Shown here in pieces: positions 13,176 to 25,683 of a stretch of 64,000 nt of DNA. Origin of the DNA: Bartonella massiliensis (GTDB lineage Bacteria; Pseudomonadota; Alphaproteobacteria; Rhizobiales; Rhizobiaceae). The stretch covers positions 1-64,000 of the forward strand of contig NZ_CABFVS010000015.1 of assembly GCF_902150025.1 (NCBI RefSeq), given 5' to 3'. The notes under the pieces were generated by a model, which was not told where the DNA came from, ran no database searches, and saw only the letters and a program-made list of their open reading frames with translations. The translations under genes and the position numbers were made by a program. Every line of letters starts with the position of its first letter. The first letter of the stretch is position 1.

Positions 13176-14309
13176 TTTAACTTTTCTTTATATTTTAAAA
13201 AGTTTTGAACATCATCCATAAAATCAAGAGATCATATTTCCTATCTTTTAAAGTCAAACATGATTATTCTTAAAATTATCGTTATTGTACTAAAATACAC
13301 TCTCACTATTTTATGGAATAAAATCATACAGAGATTGACTTTCTTCCTATCCCAAAGCCCCAAGACTGCAACCAGAGCCAATCTTTAACGCATCTCGTTA
13401 TTTCCACCCCCAAACACTTCAATATGGTTTACTTCATAAACGTTCCTAACAAATTCTAGATTGAATTCTATCATACACCTAAAAAAAACTCTAACAAAAA
13501 ATGCCTCATGTATAATTTTCATGCCTTATATCACACCGCTCTCAACAGTCGTATTTTATGAAACAACACAATAAGCTTCCTATTTAATTTTACAGCAATA
13601 TATTGATTTATATAGATATCATTATTCATATTGCCCCTCCCCCAAATATCGTAAGATTCCCTCATTTCAAATCTCTCTCATCTTGAATTCATCAAAACCA
13701 TTCCCTTGCACATCAAAAGCTGAGCTGGCGTGTGGATAAAAACTGTATAATAAAATGGCCTTTCATGAATCGTCTTACGTTCCAAGATCTGTCGCGATAT
13801 TCTAGGGCTTGCACAAGTGTGTGATGGTGCCAGCTTACTCCTTCATAAATGTAAAGAAGCAGTTCTCAATGACTTTTATATTATTCCATGGAGGTTTTAT
13901 TGTGATACCATTTATGAGCACCAACGTGAAATAGGCTTAGGTACTTTGGAGAGGTATCTCTTTAAAACAAGCCCGTGAATGTGCAACATCCCTATATTCA
14001 TTTGGGGCGTTCTGTTTTACGAAACTCTATCGAACCATCAATAATGGTTTATATCTTATTCCCCACCAATGCTTGAATTACTCTCATTCTTCGGAGTACT
14101 CTTATTTTCTATCCAAGGTTATCTTTTTGATATATTGATCAAGTAACCCAACTCAAAAAAAATATCTTCAATTTTATGAAAAAAAACATGGAAAAGGTAT
14201 TTTAGTGCTTACTTTCTTTGTCACTTAACTTATAAAATGACTGTAGCCTCAAAACTTAAATATGTTTCTTGCCACAATCGTGCACGGATATTTGTCATAG
14301 GAAAAAGCC
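13176..14309. other. 1.1-kb gene desert between ogt and carB
   Basis: No intact gene is present. The stretch holds an integrase relic (13598-13990). Upstream of it, a segment near 13484-13560 resembles DNA near 21150-21230: both contain variants of a TTCATG...TTTTCATGC or TTTACATGC...TTATATCA pattern. The last 300 bp before carB show no recognisable feature beyond an AGGAAAAAG ribosome-binding site at the carB start. Confidence 0.55.
13598..13990 (+). pseudogene. Integrase relic, copy A: leader plus DUF4102 N-terminus
   Basis: About 200 bp of AT-rich leader starts at ATATTGATTTATA and contains TCGTAAGATT, CTCATTTCAA and GTGTGGATAAAAACTG. It is followed by a decayed frame readable as VCDGASLLLHKCKE, then HQREIGLGTLE and, after a frameshift, LKQARECAT. 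These fit the arm-binding (DUF4102) domain of P4-type tyrosine integrases (DGAGL-LHKRKDGG ... REIGLG ... LKQAREYA). Stops and frameshifts make it non-functional. The catalytic part of the gene is not seen. This is one of the best preserved of about eleven copies in the window. Confidence 0.7.
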
Positions 14310-17300
14310 ATGCCCAAACGCACAGATATAAAATCTATTCTTATCATCGGAGCAGGACCTATTATCATTGGTCAGGCATGTGAATTCGACTATTCAGGCA
14401 CACAAGCCTGTAAAGCATTAAAAGAAGAAGGTTACCGAATTATTTTGGTCAACTCTAATCCTGCCACGATTATGACAGATCCAGATCTCGCTGATGCAAC
14501 TTATATAGAGCCCATTACACCGGAAATTGTTGCAAAAATTATTGCTCATGAACGTCCCGATGCCCTTTTACCAACCATGGGAGGACAAACAGCTCTCAAT
14601 ACCGCTTTATCATTAAAGCGTATGGGTATTTTAGACCACTATCATGTTGAAATGATAGGCGCCAATGCAGAAGCTATTGATAAAGCAGAAGATCGTGCTT
14701 TATTTCGCCAAGCGATGGCAAAAATCGGTTTGGAAACACCAAAGTCTATGTTAGCCAATGCAACAGAATTAAAAGAAGAAAATCGCCAACAACATGCAAA
14801 AACGCGTGCTGAACTTAAAGAGAAACTTTCTGGTGCAGCCCTTAACAAAGCCCTTGAAGAACTTGAACGCAACTGGCGCCATACCGAAGCTGATCGGAAA
14901 CAACATTATATCGCTCATGCAACAGCAAAAGCAGTTCAAGCGCTTGATATTGTTGGGCTTCCAGCGATTATTCGTCCTTCATTTACCCTTGGTGGGACCG
15001 GTGGGGGAATCGCTTATAATCGTTCTGAATTTTATGAAATTATTGAACGGGGACTTGAAGCTTCTCCTACAACAGAAGTTTTAATTGAAGAAAGTGTTTT
15101 AGGGTGGAAAGAATATGAGATGGAAGTTGTTCGTGATAAAAACGACAACTGTATCATTGTTTGTTCTATTGAAAACATTGACCCGATGGGGGTTCATACT
15201 GGTGATTCGATCACCGTAGCCCCTGCTCTGACCTTAACAGATAAAGAATATCAATATATGCGCAATGCTTCGATTGCTGTCTTGCGTGAAATTGGTGTTG
15301 AAACAGGTGGATCCAATGTACAGTTTGCTGTCAATCCTGAAAATGGGCGTCTCATTGTTATTGAAATGAATCCGCGTGTTTCTCGCTCTTCAGCGCTTGC
15401 CTCAAAAGCAACAGGTTTTCCCATTGCCAAGGTAGCAGCAAAACTCGCCGTTGGTTATACGCTTGATGAATTAAAAAATGATATCACCGGTGGGGAAACA
15501 CCAGCATCATTTGAGCCTTCTATTGACTATATTGTGACAAAAATTCCGCGTTTTGCTTTCGAAAAGTTTCCTGGCTCATCACCTGTCCTCACGACAGCGA
15601 TGAAATCTGTAGGAGAAGTCATGGCCATTGGACGTACTTTTCAAGAATCATTACAAAAAGCGCTCCGTGGACTTGAAACTGGTCTTACTGGTCTTGATGA
15701 AATTGTCATTCCAGAACATGCTGAAGGTGATGAAAAAAGTTCTATACGCTCAGCTATTGCCATACCAAGCCCTGATCGTCTACGCTATATTGCTCAAGCC
15801 ATGCGTGCAGGCTTACCCTTAAATGAAATTCACCAAATCAGCAAAATTGATCCATGGTTTTTAGAACAAATAGCTTCCATCATTGAAATGGAGCAACGTA
15901 TCCGCATCCATGGATTACCCCAAGATGCAAATAACTTACGTATGTTGAAAGCTATGGGATTTTCAGATGCGCGATTAGCCACCCTTACCGGACAAGAACC
16001 CGATGATATCGTTGCTTTACGAAAATCACTAAATGTTAAACAAGTCTTCAAACGGATTGACACTTGTGCTGCTGAATTTTCTTCTCCTACAGCTTATATG
16101 TATTCAACATATGAAGTTCCCTTTGCAGGTATAGAACACTCAGAAGCACACGTTTCTGAGCGCAAAAAAATTGCTATTTTAGGTGGTGGTCCAAACCGCA
16201 TTGGGCAAGGAATTGAATTTGATTACTGTTGCTGCCATGCGGCTTTTGCGCTGCGCGATGCAGGCTTTGAAGCGATTATGATTAACTGCAATCCTGAAAC
16301 CGTTTCAACTGACTATGATACCTCTGATCGTCTTTACTTTGAATCTTTAACAACAGAAGATGTTATCGCTATTTTAGAAGCAGAACAGGAAAAAGGTGAA
16401 CTTGTTGGAGTCATCGTCCAATTTGGTGGACAAACACCTTTGAAATTAGCAAGCGCTCTCGAACAACACAACATTCCCATCCTCGGAACTTCACCTGATG
16501 CCATTGATTTAGCAGAAGATAGAGATCGCTTTCAGAAACTACTCTTTAAACTTAATTTAACACAACCTAAAAATGGCATTGCCCACTCTATCGAACAGGC
16601 GCGTCTTATTGCCCATGAACTAGGATTCCCATTGGTTGTACGTCCCTCTTATGTTTTAGGAGGACGTGCTATGCAAATTATCCGTGACGAGCGAAGCTTG
16701 CAAAATTATTTACTTGAGAGTGTTCCTGAATTAATTTCTGAAGATATAAAAGCTCGTTATCCCAACGATAAAACAGGACAAATCAATATATTGCTTGGTA
16801 AAAACCCGCTTCTCTTTGACACCTATCTAACAGAAGCCATTGAAGTCGATGTTGATTGTCTGTGTGATGGCAAAGAAACACTTGTTGTTGGTATTATGGA
16901 GCATATTGAAGAAGCAGGAATCCACTCTGGTGATTCAGCGTGTTCCCTACCAGTCTATACGCTCTCACATAGCATCGTCGCTAAATTAGAGCGCCAAACC
17001 AAAGCACTAGCACAAGCACTGCATGTTCGTGGCTTAATCAATGTACAATATGCCATTAAAGAGGACACCATTTATGTCTTAGAAGTCAATCCCCGTGCTT
17101 CACGGACCGTACCATTTGTTGCAAAGACAATTGGTCGTCCTATTGCTAAAATGGCTGCACGTATTATGGCAGGAGAAACGCTACACGATGCTCTCCAAGC
17201 TTATGGTGGATTACCTTCTTCGCAGAAAAAACAACATATTGCCGTCAAAGAAGCCGTGTTTCCTTTTGCCCGTTTTTCAGGTGTTGATACTCTTCTTGGC

Positions 17301-17795
17301 CCAGAAATGCGCTCAACCGGTGAAGTTATGGGGCTTGACTATGAGTTTGCGCTTGCTTTTGCTAAAGCGCAACTTGGAGCTGGTGTAAAACTCCCTAAGG
17401 AGGGAACTTTATTCGTTTCTGTAAGAGATGAAGACAAAAAACGCATCTTAAATCCTGTCAAACGTTTAACAGAGCTTGGCTTTTCTGTTGTTGCCACAAG
17501 TGGAACACAAAAATTTCTCACTGAACATCATGTTGAGGCAAAAAAAATCAACAAAGTTTTAGAGGGACATCCACATATTGAAGATGCTATTCGGAATCGC
17601 CAAATTCAACTGATTTTTAATACAACTAGCACAGCCAGTGCCATCTCAGACTCCAAATCATTACGCTATGCCGCACTCATGCAAAATGTTCCCTATTATA
17701 CAACAATAGCAGGGGCTGAAGCCGTCGTAGAAGCGATCAAAGCACTCAAAAAAAAGCGCCTTGAAGTACATTCCCTGCAAAGTTATTTCAGTTGA
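14310..17795 (+). CDS. carB: Carbamoyl-phosphate synthase large subunit
   Basis: Makes carbamoyl phosphate from glutamine-derived ammonia, bicarbonate and two ATP for arginine and pyrimidine synthesis. The product (1161 aa) has two tandem ATP-grasp halves, each with its own pre-ATP-grasp domain ([18 protein letters not shown] and [17 protein letters not shown]). The C-terminal MGS-like allosteric domain starts near residue 1020. Compared with the E. coli enzyme there are about 50 extra, charged, helix-prone residues between roughly 150 and 205, just before [12 protein letters not shown] believe this is a rhizobial trait rather than a defect. The small subunit gene carA is not in the window. 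An AGGA site precedes the ATG. Confidence 0.96.
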   Translation: MPKRTDIKSILIIGAGPIIIGQACEFDYSGTQACKALKEEGYRIILVNSNPATIMTDPDLADATYIEPITPEIVAKIIAHERPDALLPTMGGQTALNTALSLKRMGILDHYHVEMIGANAEAIDKAEDRALFRQAMAKIGLETPKSMLANATELKEENRQQHAKTRAELKEKLSGAALNKALEELERNWRHTEADRKQHYIAHATAKAVQALDIVGLPAIIRPSFTLGGTGGGIAYNRSEFYEIIERGLEASPTTEVLIEESVLGWKEYEMEVVRDKNDNCIIVCSIENIDPMGVHTGDSITVAPALTLTDKEYQYMRNASIAVLREIGVETGGSNVQFAVNPENGRLIVIEMNPRVSRSSALASKATGFPIAKVAAKLAVGYTLDELKNDITGGETPASFEPSIDYIVTKIPRFAFEKFPGSSPVLTTAMKSVGEVMAIGRTFQESLQKALRGLETGLTGLDEIVIPEHAEGDEKSSIRSAIAIPSPDRLRYIAQAMRAGLPLNEIHQISKIDPWFLEQIASIIEMEQRIRIHGLPQDANNLRMLKAMGFSDARLATLTGQEPDDIVALRKSLNVKQVFKRIDTCAAEFSSPTAYMYSTYEVPFAGIEHSEAHVSERKKIAILGGGPNRIGQGIEFDYCCCHAAFALRDAGFEAIMINCNPETVSTDYDTSDRLYFESLTTEDVIAILEAEQEKGELVGVIVQFGGQTPLKLASALEQHNIPILGTSPDAIDLAEDRDRFQKLLFKLNLTQPKNGIAHSIEQARLIAHELGFPLVVRPSYVLGGRAMQIIRDERSLQNYLLESVPELISEDIKARYPNDKTGQINILLGKNPLLFDTYLTEAIEVDVDCLCDGKETLVVGIMEHIEEAGIHSGDSACSLPVYTLSHSIVAKLERQTKALAQALHVRGLINVQYAIKEDTIYVLEVNPRASRTVPFVAKTIGRPIAKMAARIMAGETLHDALQAYGGLPSSQKKQHIAVKEAVFPFARFSGVDTLLGPEMRSTGEVMGLDYEFALAFAKAQLGAGVKLPKEGTLFVSVRDEDKKRILNPVKRLTELGFSVVATSGTQKFLTEHHVEAKKINKVLEGHPHIEDAIRNRQIQLIFNTTSTASAISDSKSLRYAALMQNVPYYTTIAGAEAVVEAIKALKKKRLEVHSLQSYFS

Positions 17796-18040
17796 ATTTC
17801 TTGCTATGTGGAAAAACATATGCTTTTTCGATTTTTTCTTTGTATAAAAACAGCAATTAAAGCTTGCTTTTTATTCTCAAGACTTCTATATGAGTTCTAT
17901 CGAATTTTCGGTTACGTGACTTTCTTTCCTGTGCGTTCTGCGCTTTTGACGAAACCTCTCCCACCTAATTTCGATTTACAACCGTATTGAAGAATTATAA
18001 CTTCAGTACACAATATAATTATATATCTAAGGAGTTTCCT
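17796..18040 (+). other. Leader region of the cold-shock gene
   Basis: About 245 bp separate carB from the cold-shock gene. A perfect TATAAT occurs at 18014-18019, but no good -35 lies 16-18 bp upstream of it, and it would give a leader of only about 15-20 bases. Cold-shock transcripts often start further upstream; the true start cannot be read from sequence alone. Confidence 0.35.
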
Positions 18041-18250
18041 ATGTCTACAGGAACAGTTAAGTGGTTTAATACAACAAAAGGTTTCGGATTCATTCAGCCT
18101 AGTGATGGCAGTGCAGACGTATTTGTACACATTTCCGCTGTTGAGCGTTCTGGTCTAAGCAATCTTAATGAAGGACAAAAGATTTCTTACGATGTTCTTC
18201 AAGATCGTCGTTCAGGAAAATTTGCCGCTAGCAACCTCGCAGCTCTTTAA
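18041..18250 (+). CDS. cspA: Cold-shock protein, CspA family
   Basis: Single-domain (CSD) RNA chaperone of 69 aa that binds single-stranded RNA and DNA. RNP1 (KGFGFI) and RNP2 (VFVHIS) are both present, preceded by TGTVKWFN. The open frame extends upstream to 17987, but ATG 18041 follows a perfect AAGGAG by 7 bases and gives the standard length. A GC-rich terminator follows at 18272-18295. A decayed cspA-like tail with a near-identical terminator lies in inverted orientation near 21371-21480. Confidence 0.95.
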   Translation: MSTGTVKWFNTTKGFGFIQPSDGSADVFVHISAVERSGLSNLNEGQKISYDVLQDRRSGKFAASNLAAL

Positions 18251-18271
18251 AATTTAAATTCTGCAATATTT

Positions 18272-18290
18272 GCCGGACGTTTTGTCCGGC

Positions 18291-18296
<6 letters not shown>
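18272..18296 (+). terminator. Rho-independent terminator of cspA
   Basis: A 7-bp GC-rich stem (GCCGGAC, 18272-18278, pairing with GTCCGGC, 18284-18290) with loop GTTTT is followed by TTTATTTTAT. It sits about 20 bp after the cspA stop. Confidence 0.85.
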
Positions 18297-20037
<1,741 letters not shown>

Positions 20038-21364
20038 AAATTTCAAGATTAATAGAGAAATTCAAATTAAGAAATTATTTTGTTTCTCCTCACCTCACTT
20101 AAAGAAAGTGACGATTGCGTTTGTTGTTATAAATGCACGATAAAAATAAAAATTTCAGATACAGCTTACTATATCTACATTTTTTTTAATTTATAGATAA
20201 GAACATTCTTCACGCAAATTTTAGTTGAATTATAATCAATATTTTTTCCATATACAGAGAAATTTCTAGAAAAGAGATATTTTTATACATTAAAAAAATT
20301 TAGTTTTTTTATCATTTTTGAACATATATCTCATATGAGAAATTATAAACCAAAGCCCCTCAAGCAAAATTTATATCGTATAATATTTCCCTCCAAATGA
20401 AGGTCTATCGCGGTCCTTCACCCCTCTTATGAAACTGAACTGATTTAAATTTCATATCTCTTTATTTTCTCCAAGAGCAATACAAATCATATTATATTTT
20501 ATAGTCACATTAAGTTATAATAAATGATATATAGAAAAATACTTACTGATTATAATGCTTTGATTTTTAACTTGTATTATCCCTCTTGCAAGATTCTCTT
20601 GTTTCAGATCTATTATTCATCTGAAACTAATCAAAATCGTTGTCTTTCTCATCAAAAAAGATTGAATCTGTGGATCAAAACACTAAAAAAGAACCAAAAT
20701 ACCTTTCTCTCTCCAATAAAAAGAAAGCATAACTATTGAAAGCTGATAAAAAAATGTTAATGCTTAACCTGTTTCTTCATGAATACAAATAGCTCTACAC
20801 AAAAAACCTTATAGCTCTTGGTCACAAATTTTACGTTATTTATAGATGCCGTAAGGCTGGAGCCCACTGCAAAACACCACTTAAAGAAGCGCGTGAAATG
20901 ATAAAACTTCCTTCTCTATTCAACTATAATACTAAAAAAGACCTCGTACTTTTAATATAAGCGCCCTTATAATTAAATGCTCCTTAATTAAACCTTTTCT
21001 TTTTCTCAGATTCCTCTTCAGCTTAAAATGAAGAAGAGCTTATCTTTTTCCACTGTATAAATAGTTCAATTTTTCTTAAGTTATATCTACTAATCAATTG
21101 ATTTACTTCTGAAGTTTTTTTTCGAAAAAGCCCTTAATATTCACCTCATACTCTCGTAAAAAACACTTCATGTAAAAGTTTTACATGCTTTATATCATGC
21201 CCATAAAGATAGAATTTTCGTAGTACAATAGAATAAATCGCTCCCAAATTCCTTATTGAACTTCAGTATTCTTAAAAAAAATTGTTGGATATCCATAAAT
21301 TGCAAAATTTCTTATTATCAATCTTCTCATGCATTGCAATTTCTAGGAACTGTTTCGGAAATAA

Positions 21365-21388
21365 AAAAAAGCCGGACAAATGTCCGGC
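21365..21388 (-). terminator. Terminator hairpin, minus strand
   Basis: A 7-bp stem (GCCGGAC at 21371-21377, GTCCGGC at 21382-21388) has loop AAAT and an adjoining A-run on its left, so the U-tract lies downstream on the minus strand. No intact gene now feeds into it, which supports its reading as a relic of a cspA-like gene. Confidence 0.6.
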
Positions 21389-21480
21389 AAATTTGGAAAA
21401 TCCTCAGAGATAAACTCAATCTGACAGATCTTCGTAAGGGAACACTCAAGAAAATGCAATGGGAGGCAACATAATCAAGA
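21371..21480 (-). pseudogene. Possible decayed cspA tail with its terminator
   Basis: Read on the minus strand, GCCGGAC-ATTT-GTCCGGC is followed by a run of T (the A-run before 21371). This is nearly the cspA terminator. Just upstream, a CCTTACGAAGATCTGTCAGATTG-like stretch parallels the cspA segment encoding SYDVLQDR, and a weak match continues through the region encoding SGKFA. No open frame remains. I infer a decayed duplicate of the cold-shock gene's 3' end. Confidence 0.35.
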
Positions 21481-21778
21481 GATAACATCATATGTCATTT
21501 TATAAGCAGAAGCACAATAAAGACTTAAGCGTATCTGCTATGCAATAAACACATAGCTTTAAATTACTCTCAATCATATTTCACTCTTTTTAATTCAATA
21601 GAAAGAAGTTACCCTTATACGCTTATCAGTTTTCAATATTCGTCAAGCCTTTACTATTTGAGAGCATTTATAAAAGACATTTTACGAATGCTCTATGCCT
21701 TTCTGAAAAAATGTTTATCCACACGAACGCCTTCCTCCGTATGACCTAAAAAAATAATCTCAGCATCCTTAGGCAAGA

Positions 21779-22150
21779 CATTGATTTATAATGATAATAT
21801 AGCATTATTCATATTGAATGAGAGACCCGAATAACGTAAGATCCTCCCATTTCAAATCTCTTTATCTTGAATCAATCAAAACCTCTCATTTGCATATAAC
21901 AAGCGGGATGAGTGTGTGGATAAAATTTGTATAATAAAAATGGCTCTTATGAACCATCTTACGTGCCAAGGTCTGTCGCAACATTGGGGGCTAGCAAATA
22001 GTTGACGGTGCCGGCCTGCTTCTTCATAAGCGTAAAGATGGGGGTGCTCAATGGATTTATCGTTATACCATCACGAGCGATGTCGCGAAATCAGCTTGGG
22101 GGCGTTGCGAAATATTTCTTTAAAACAAACGCGCGAATATGCAAACCAAT
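21779..22150 (+). pseudogene. Integrase relic, copy B: leader plus DUF4102 N-terminus
   Basis: The best preserved coding part in the window. One frame reads VDGAGLLLHKRKDGGAQW and continues IYRYTI. Later, after frameshifts, LKQTREYANQL is readable. These are hallmark positions of the arm-binding domain of P4/DUF4102 integrases. The AT-rich leader begins at ATTGATTTATAATGATAAT and contains TAACGTAAGATC, CATTTCAAATCTC and GTGTGGATAAAA. An in-frame stop precedes VDGAGL, and the catalytic domain is missing. Copy C lies about 840 bp away in the opposite, convergent orientation. Confidence 0.75.
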
Positions 22151-22859
22151 TGAGAGGCATCGGTTGTTTCAGCAAACCAATCCCATAAACTAGAGTGAAA
22201 CCCATGCAGAAAAAATTTAAATTTATTTTTCTCATATACTTTGACATACAGTTATCAGCTAAATAACTGCGATCTCTAGCAGAAAAAAGAAATCATTATG
22301 AGAAGGTAGGCGCACTTGTTGCAAAATTTCTCATACCTCTAATGATACTGACACACGAAACTCTGTTATCGTATCCTGTTAACCTTTCGCATTCTTAAAC
22401 CAAGGATAATCCAAATATCACCCGCAACCTGATTTTATGAAGATGACATAAGGGAAAGGCACATCCCCTTGCAAGAATAAGCAAATGTAAAATCAGTTGT
22501 GTTATGATTATTGTTTGGCAAAGCATTTTGTAAAAAATTGCAGTATCTCTCCAATTTATAAGAGTCTCGTGTTTTATGGTATTTTTTTCTCTAAGAGAGT
22601 ACATGCTTTTTCTGCTGTTTGTTAATCAACACTCAATCCCAACGTCGCAGCATATTTGAGATAAATATTAAGACAATTCAGCGCTTTAAGAACTCTATCA
22701 GCTTTTATATGCTAGATGAGAACAAGAGTATTGTGTCTCTCTATTCGTGTAATTTCTCAAAACAGCAGACAATCTCATTTGAACAAATATGAAATTTTAA
22801 GGATAGGAATCCGTTCCCATCTTTACTATCATTCTTTAGTTCTGCTTTACAGATTTCAA

Positions 22860-22985
22860 AAGTCTCTAGAGAAATATCCTTTAAATAATAAAAGATTGCT
22901 TATTGCTTTACGCTTTTGTTTATCGCATTCTTTAATGGGGTTACACCCTTCAATCTTCATGTAAAATAAATTGCCCTAAATCGAA
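22860..22985 (-). pseudogene. Decayed copy of the 341-562 ORF
   Basis: On the minus strand a frame reads FYMKIEG, then IKECDKQKRKAISNLLLFKG and a stop. It aligns position by position with part of the 341-562 product (FYSSWDD, IKENNKQKCEIMRNLHYLKD). At DNA level, ATATCCTTTAAATAAT and TTTTGTTTAT are shared. The N-terminal part is not recognisable. It lies between the two inverted integrase relics B and C. Confidence 0.5.
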
Positions 22986-22990
22986 TTAAT

Positions 22991-23388
22991 TGCGTTGCCA
23001 ATTCACACGTTTGTTTTTAAGAAACATTTCTTAAGGTAGCCAAGTCTATTCTGCAGCGGCACCCGTGAATGGTCTAACAATAAAGCCCCCATGAAATAAT
23101 ATAAAACTCTATTGAGCCCCCCATTATTACGCTTGTGAAAGAAAAAGCCGGCACCATCACACACTTGTACCAGCCCTAACATGTCTTGACAGTACTTGGA
23201 ACTTGAGACAGTTCATGAAAAAACATACCTCTTATACAATTTTTATCCACATGTTCCCCCGCTTGTGACGTGCAAGAAAGTAATTTGATTGTTTCGATAT
23301 CAACAGGCTTGGAATGAGAAAAACTTAAGGTACTAAAACTGCTAATTCAATATAAATAACGATGGATTATCATTATTAAATCAATAAG
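22991..23388 (-). pseudogene. Integrase relic, copy C: leader plus DUF4102 N-terminus
   Basis: Read on the minus strand, the leader begins near 23388 (TTGATTTAATAATGATAAT) and contains TTCTTGCACGTCACAAGCGG and ATGTGGATAAAAATTG. The decayed frame then reads VCDGAGFFFHKRNNGGLN and ends near an LKTN stretch that corresponds to LKQAREYA. In-frame stops are present and the catalytic region is absent. Confidence 0.68.
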
Positions 23389-23521
23389 TTGGGCATTTAA
23401 AATATCATACAATGAATGTTTCTCATTATTTTAATAGGGAGAAAATTTGAAACGAAAGAATATTACGAAAGTCTCAAAGTGCGAAATAATTAATTATTCC
23501 TTATAAATTAAGGCATGAATA

Positions 23522-24427
23522 TTAAAAAGACCACTGACGCGCTTTCAAAAAAATATAATCTCGAAAAGCATTTAACCTTGCCAAATTTTTTAAATTATAA
23601 GGATAACAAAAAAAGGTATCAAAAGAAGGAATATCAACCATGTCAGGAAAAAGACGCACTAAGTGCTCATCATTATTGACAATATAATCAGGCAGCACAG
23701 CAATCCCAAGATCGCGCATAAGCGCATTCTTTATTGAAATAATATTGTTGATTTGTAGGACTGAAGTGCGCAATGATCCATCACTTCTACCAGCTTTTTC
23801 CAACCAATTTAAACCAGATAAATAAGGGGGAACAGGTTCACCAAACGAAATAATACGATGCTCATCGAGCTCAGATAATTTTTCCGGTTTTCCATAATTT
23901 GCAATATATTTTTCCGAAGCATAAACATGCATATGAATTGTAAATAATTTTCTTTGTATAAGATCAGGCTGTTGGGGACGATGTAAGCGAACAGCACAAT
24001 CTGCATGACACATTGTCAAATCAAGTTCTTCATCGGAAAGCAAAAGCTGAACCTGCATATCTGGATAAAGACTAAGAAATTCTGGCATACGTTCTGCAAT
24101 CCACCCTGCCCCCATTCCAAAGGTCGAAGTCACACGCAAGTGTCCTGTTGGTTTTGCATAGCTTTCACTTAATTGCAAACGTACATTTTCAAGCTTCATC
24201 AAAACATCATGAGCTGTACGATAAAGAGTTTCTCCTTGTTCTGTAAGAATCAAACCACGTGCATGACGCTTGAATAAAGAGACCCCAACCTCTTGTTCTA
24301 AAGCCGCAACCTGTCGTGAAACTGCTGATTGGGATAAATGAAGCTTTTGAGCAGCATGCGTAAACGATCCCGCCTCTGCCGCAGCATGAAAAACCCTTAA
24401 CTTATCCCAATCCAACGGTGACGCCAC
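23522..24427 (-). CDS. lsrB: LysR-type regulator LsrB/VtlR
   Basis: Transcription factor of 301 aa. The N-terminal winged helix-turn-helix (LDWDKLRVFHAAAEAGSFTH, then LHLSQSAVSRQVAALEQEVG) is followed by an effector-binding domain. The sequence matches, by recall, the rhizobial LsrB/Brucella VtlR family along most of its length, for example HADCAVRLHRPQQPDLIQRK and PSFDTFFCYP. In relatives this protein controls oxidative-stress, envelope or small-RNA genes. It starts with GTG 24427 behind an AGAGGTAG site. It follows trxB by 42 bp on the same strand, an arrangement typical of the order, and is probably co-transcribed. Confidence 0.9.
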   Translation of the reverse strand: MASPLDWDKLRVFHAAAEAGSFTHAAQKLHLSQSAVSRQVAALEQEVGVSLFKRHARGLILTEQGETLYRTAHDVLMKLENVRLQLSESYAKPTGHLRVTSTFGMGAGWIAERMPEFLSLYPDMQVQLLLSDEELDLTMCHADCAVRLHRPQQPDLIQRKLFTIHMHVYASEKYIANYGKPEKLSELDEHRIISFGEPVPPYLSGLNWLEKAGRSDGSLRTSVLQINNIISIKNALMRDLGIAVLPDYIVNNDEHLVRLFPDMVDIPSFDTFFCYPYNLKNLARLNAFRDYIFLKARQWSF

Positions 24428-24469
24428 AATTAATTCTACCTCTAGATTCTCTATGTTTTCAATGAATTA

Positions 24470-25426
24470 TTAATGCTTAGATCTATCTAAAAACCGCTCT
24501 GCTTCCAATGCTGCCATACATCCCCTTCCCGCAGCTGTTACAGCTTGACGAAATGTGTCATCTGTTACATCCCCTGCAGCAAAAACACCAGCAATACTTG
24601 TTGCTGTTGAATCCGGTGCCGTCCATAAATAGCCACCTCGTTTTTGTTTCAGTTGTCCTTCAAATAGAGACACAGCAGGATCATGCCCAATAGCAATAAA
24701 TATTCCCTCTGCTTCTACTTTTATCTCGTGACCTGTTTTAACATTTTTCAAACGTGCCCCGGTTACAACAGCTCCCTTCGCTCCCTGAGCTGGTAGCCCC
24801 ACAATTTCTTCGACCACATGATTCCAAAGAACACGTACATTATTACAAGTCAGCAACCTATCTTGCAAAATTTTCTCTGCCCGAAATTGTTCTCGCCGAT
24901 GAACAACAGTTACACTTTTTGCTATATGCGATAAATAAAGGGCTTCTTCAACGGCCGTATTACCGCCTCCTACAACAATAACATCCTTACCCCGATAAAA
25001 AAAACCATCACATGTAGCACAAGCAGAAACACCACCGCCCATAAAAGTCTGTTCACTTTCTAAACCAAGCCAGCGCGCTTGAGCTCCTGTCGCAATAATC
25101 AAGGCATCACAAGAATATTGTGTTCCTAAATCCCCATATAAAACAAAAGGATACTTCAATAAATCTGCTTTTGTAATCGTATCATAAACAATTTTTGTCC
25201 CCATATTCTCAGCTTGTTTTGCCATTTGTTCCATTAGCCATGGGCCTTGAATGTGATCAGCAAAACCTGGATAATTTTCGACATCCGTTGTAATTGTTAA
25301 TTGCCCCCCCTGCTGCAAACCTGTCACTAAGACTGGCTTGAGCATTGCTCTTGCCGCATAGACTGCCGCTGTATAACCAGCCGGACCTGAGCCAATAATC
25401 AGCAGACGAACATGCGATTGTATCAT
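24470..25426 (-). CDS. trxB: Thioredoxin reductase
   Basis: NADPH-dependent flavoenzyme that reduces thioredoxin. The product (318 aa) has an N-terminal FAD motif GSGPAGYTAAVYAARA and the redox disulfide CATC (Cys136, Cys139) in SACATCDGFFYRG. An NADPH-binding GGGNTAVEEALYL follows, then the C-terminal FAD motif GVFAAGDVTDDTFRQAVTAA. The ATG is preceded by GAAGGGG. The downstream neighbour is lsrB, a regulator linked to redox stress in relatives. Confidence 0.96.
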   Translation of the reverse strand: MIQSHVRLLIIGSGPAGYTAAVYAARAMLKPVLVTGLQQGGQLTITTDVENYPGFADHIQGPWLMEQMAKQAENMGTKIVYDTITKADLLKYPFVLYGDLGTQYSCDALIIATGAQARWLGLESEQTFMGGGVSACATCDGFFYRGKDVIVVGGGNTAVEEALYLSHIAKSVTVVHRREQFRAEKILQDRLLTCNNVRVLWNHVVEEIVGLPAQGAKGAVVTGARLKNVKTGHEIKVEAEGIFIAIGHDPAVSLFEGQLKQKRGGYLWTAPDSTATSIAGVFAAGDVTDDTFRQAVTAAGRGCMAALEAERFLDRSKH

Positions 25427-25683
25427 TAAATCCCCTTCACCTTTTACAACTTAATAATTCTATAAATGATAACGGAATGCAGCCTTTTTAAAAAAACATT
25501 TTTCAATAGCCTCAATTATGTTGTATATATACTTCTTTTCAAGTTTTATGAAAAGGTCTGATTACCAATTCATTAAGGTATGCTAATGTTTAAGAATTGA
25601 TCTTTATCCTATAAAGAGAAAAACGTAAATTCTTATGAGCACAAAACCATAATAAAAAGAGATACGAAAGATAGGGAACGGTC

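Noticed and set aside
20524-20739. 71-codon plus-strand ORF in the large desert
   Set aside because: No ribosome-binding site, no family resemblance, and composition matches surrounding non-coding DNA.
21256-21474. 72-codon plus-strand ORF spanning a terminator hairpin
   Set aside because: It reads through the minus-strand hairpin and cspA-like relic, so it is an antisense artefact.
22002-22193. 63-codon ORF over integrase relic B
   Set aside because: It is out of frame with the recognisable integrase reading (DGAGLLLHKRKDGG), so it is a shadow frame.
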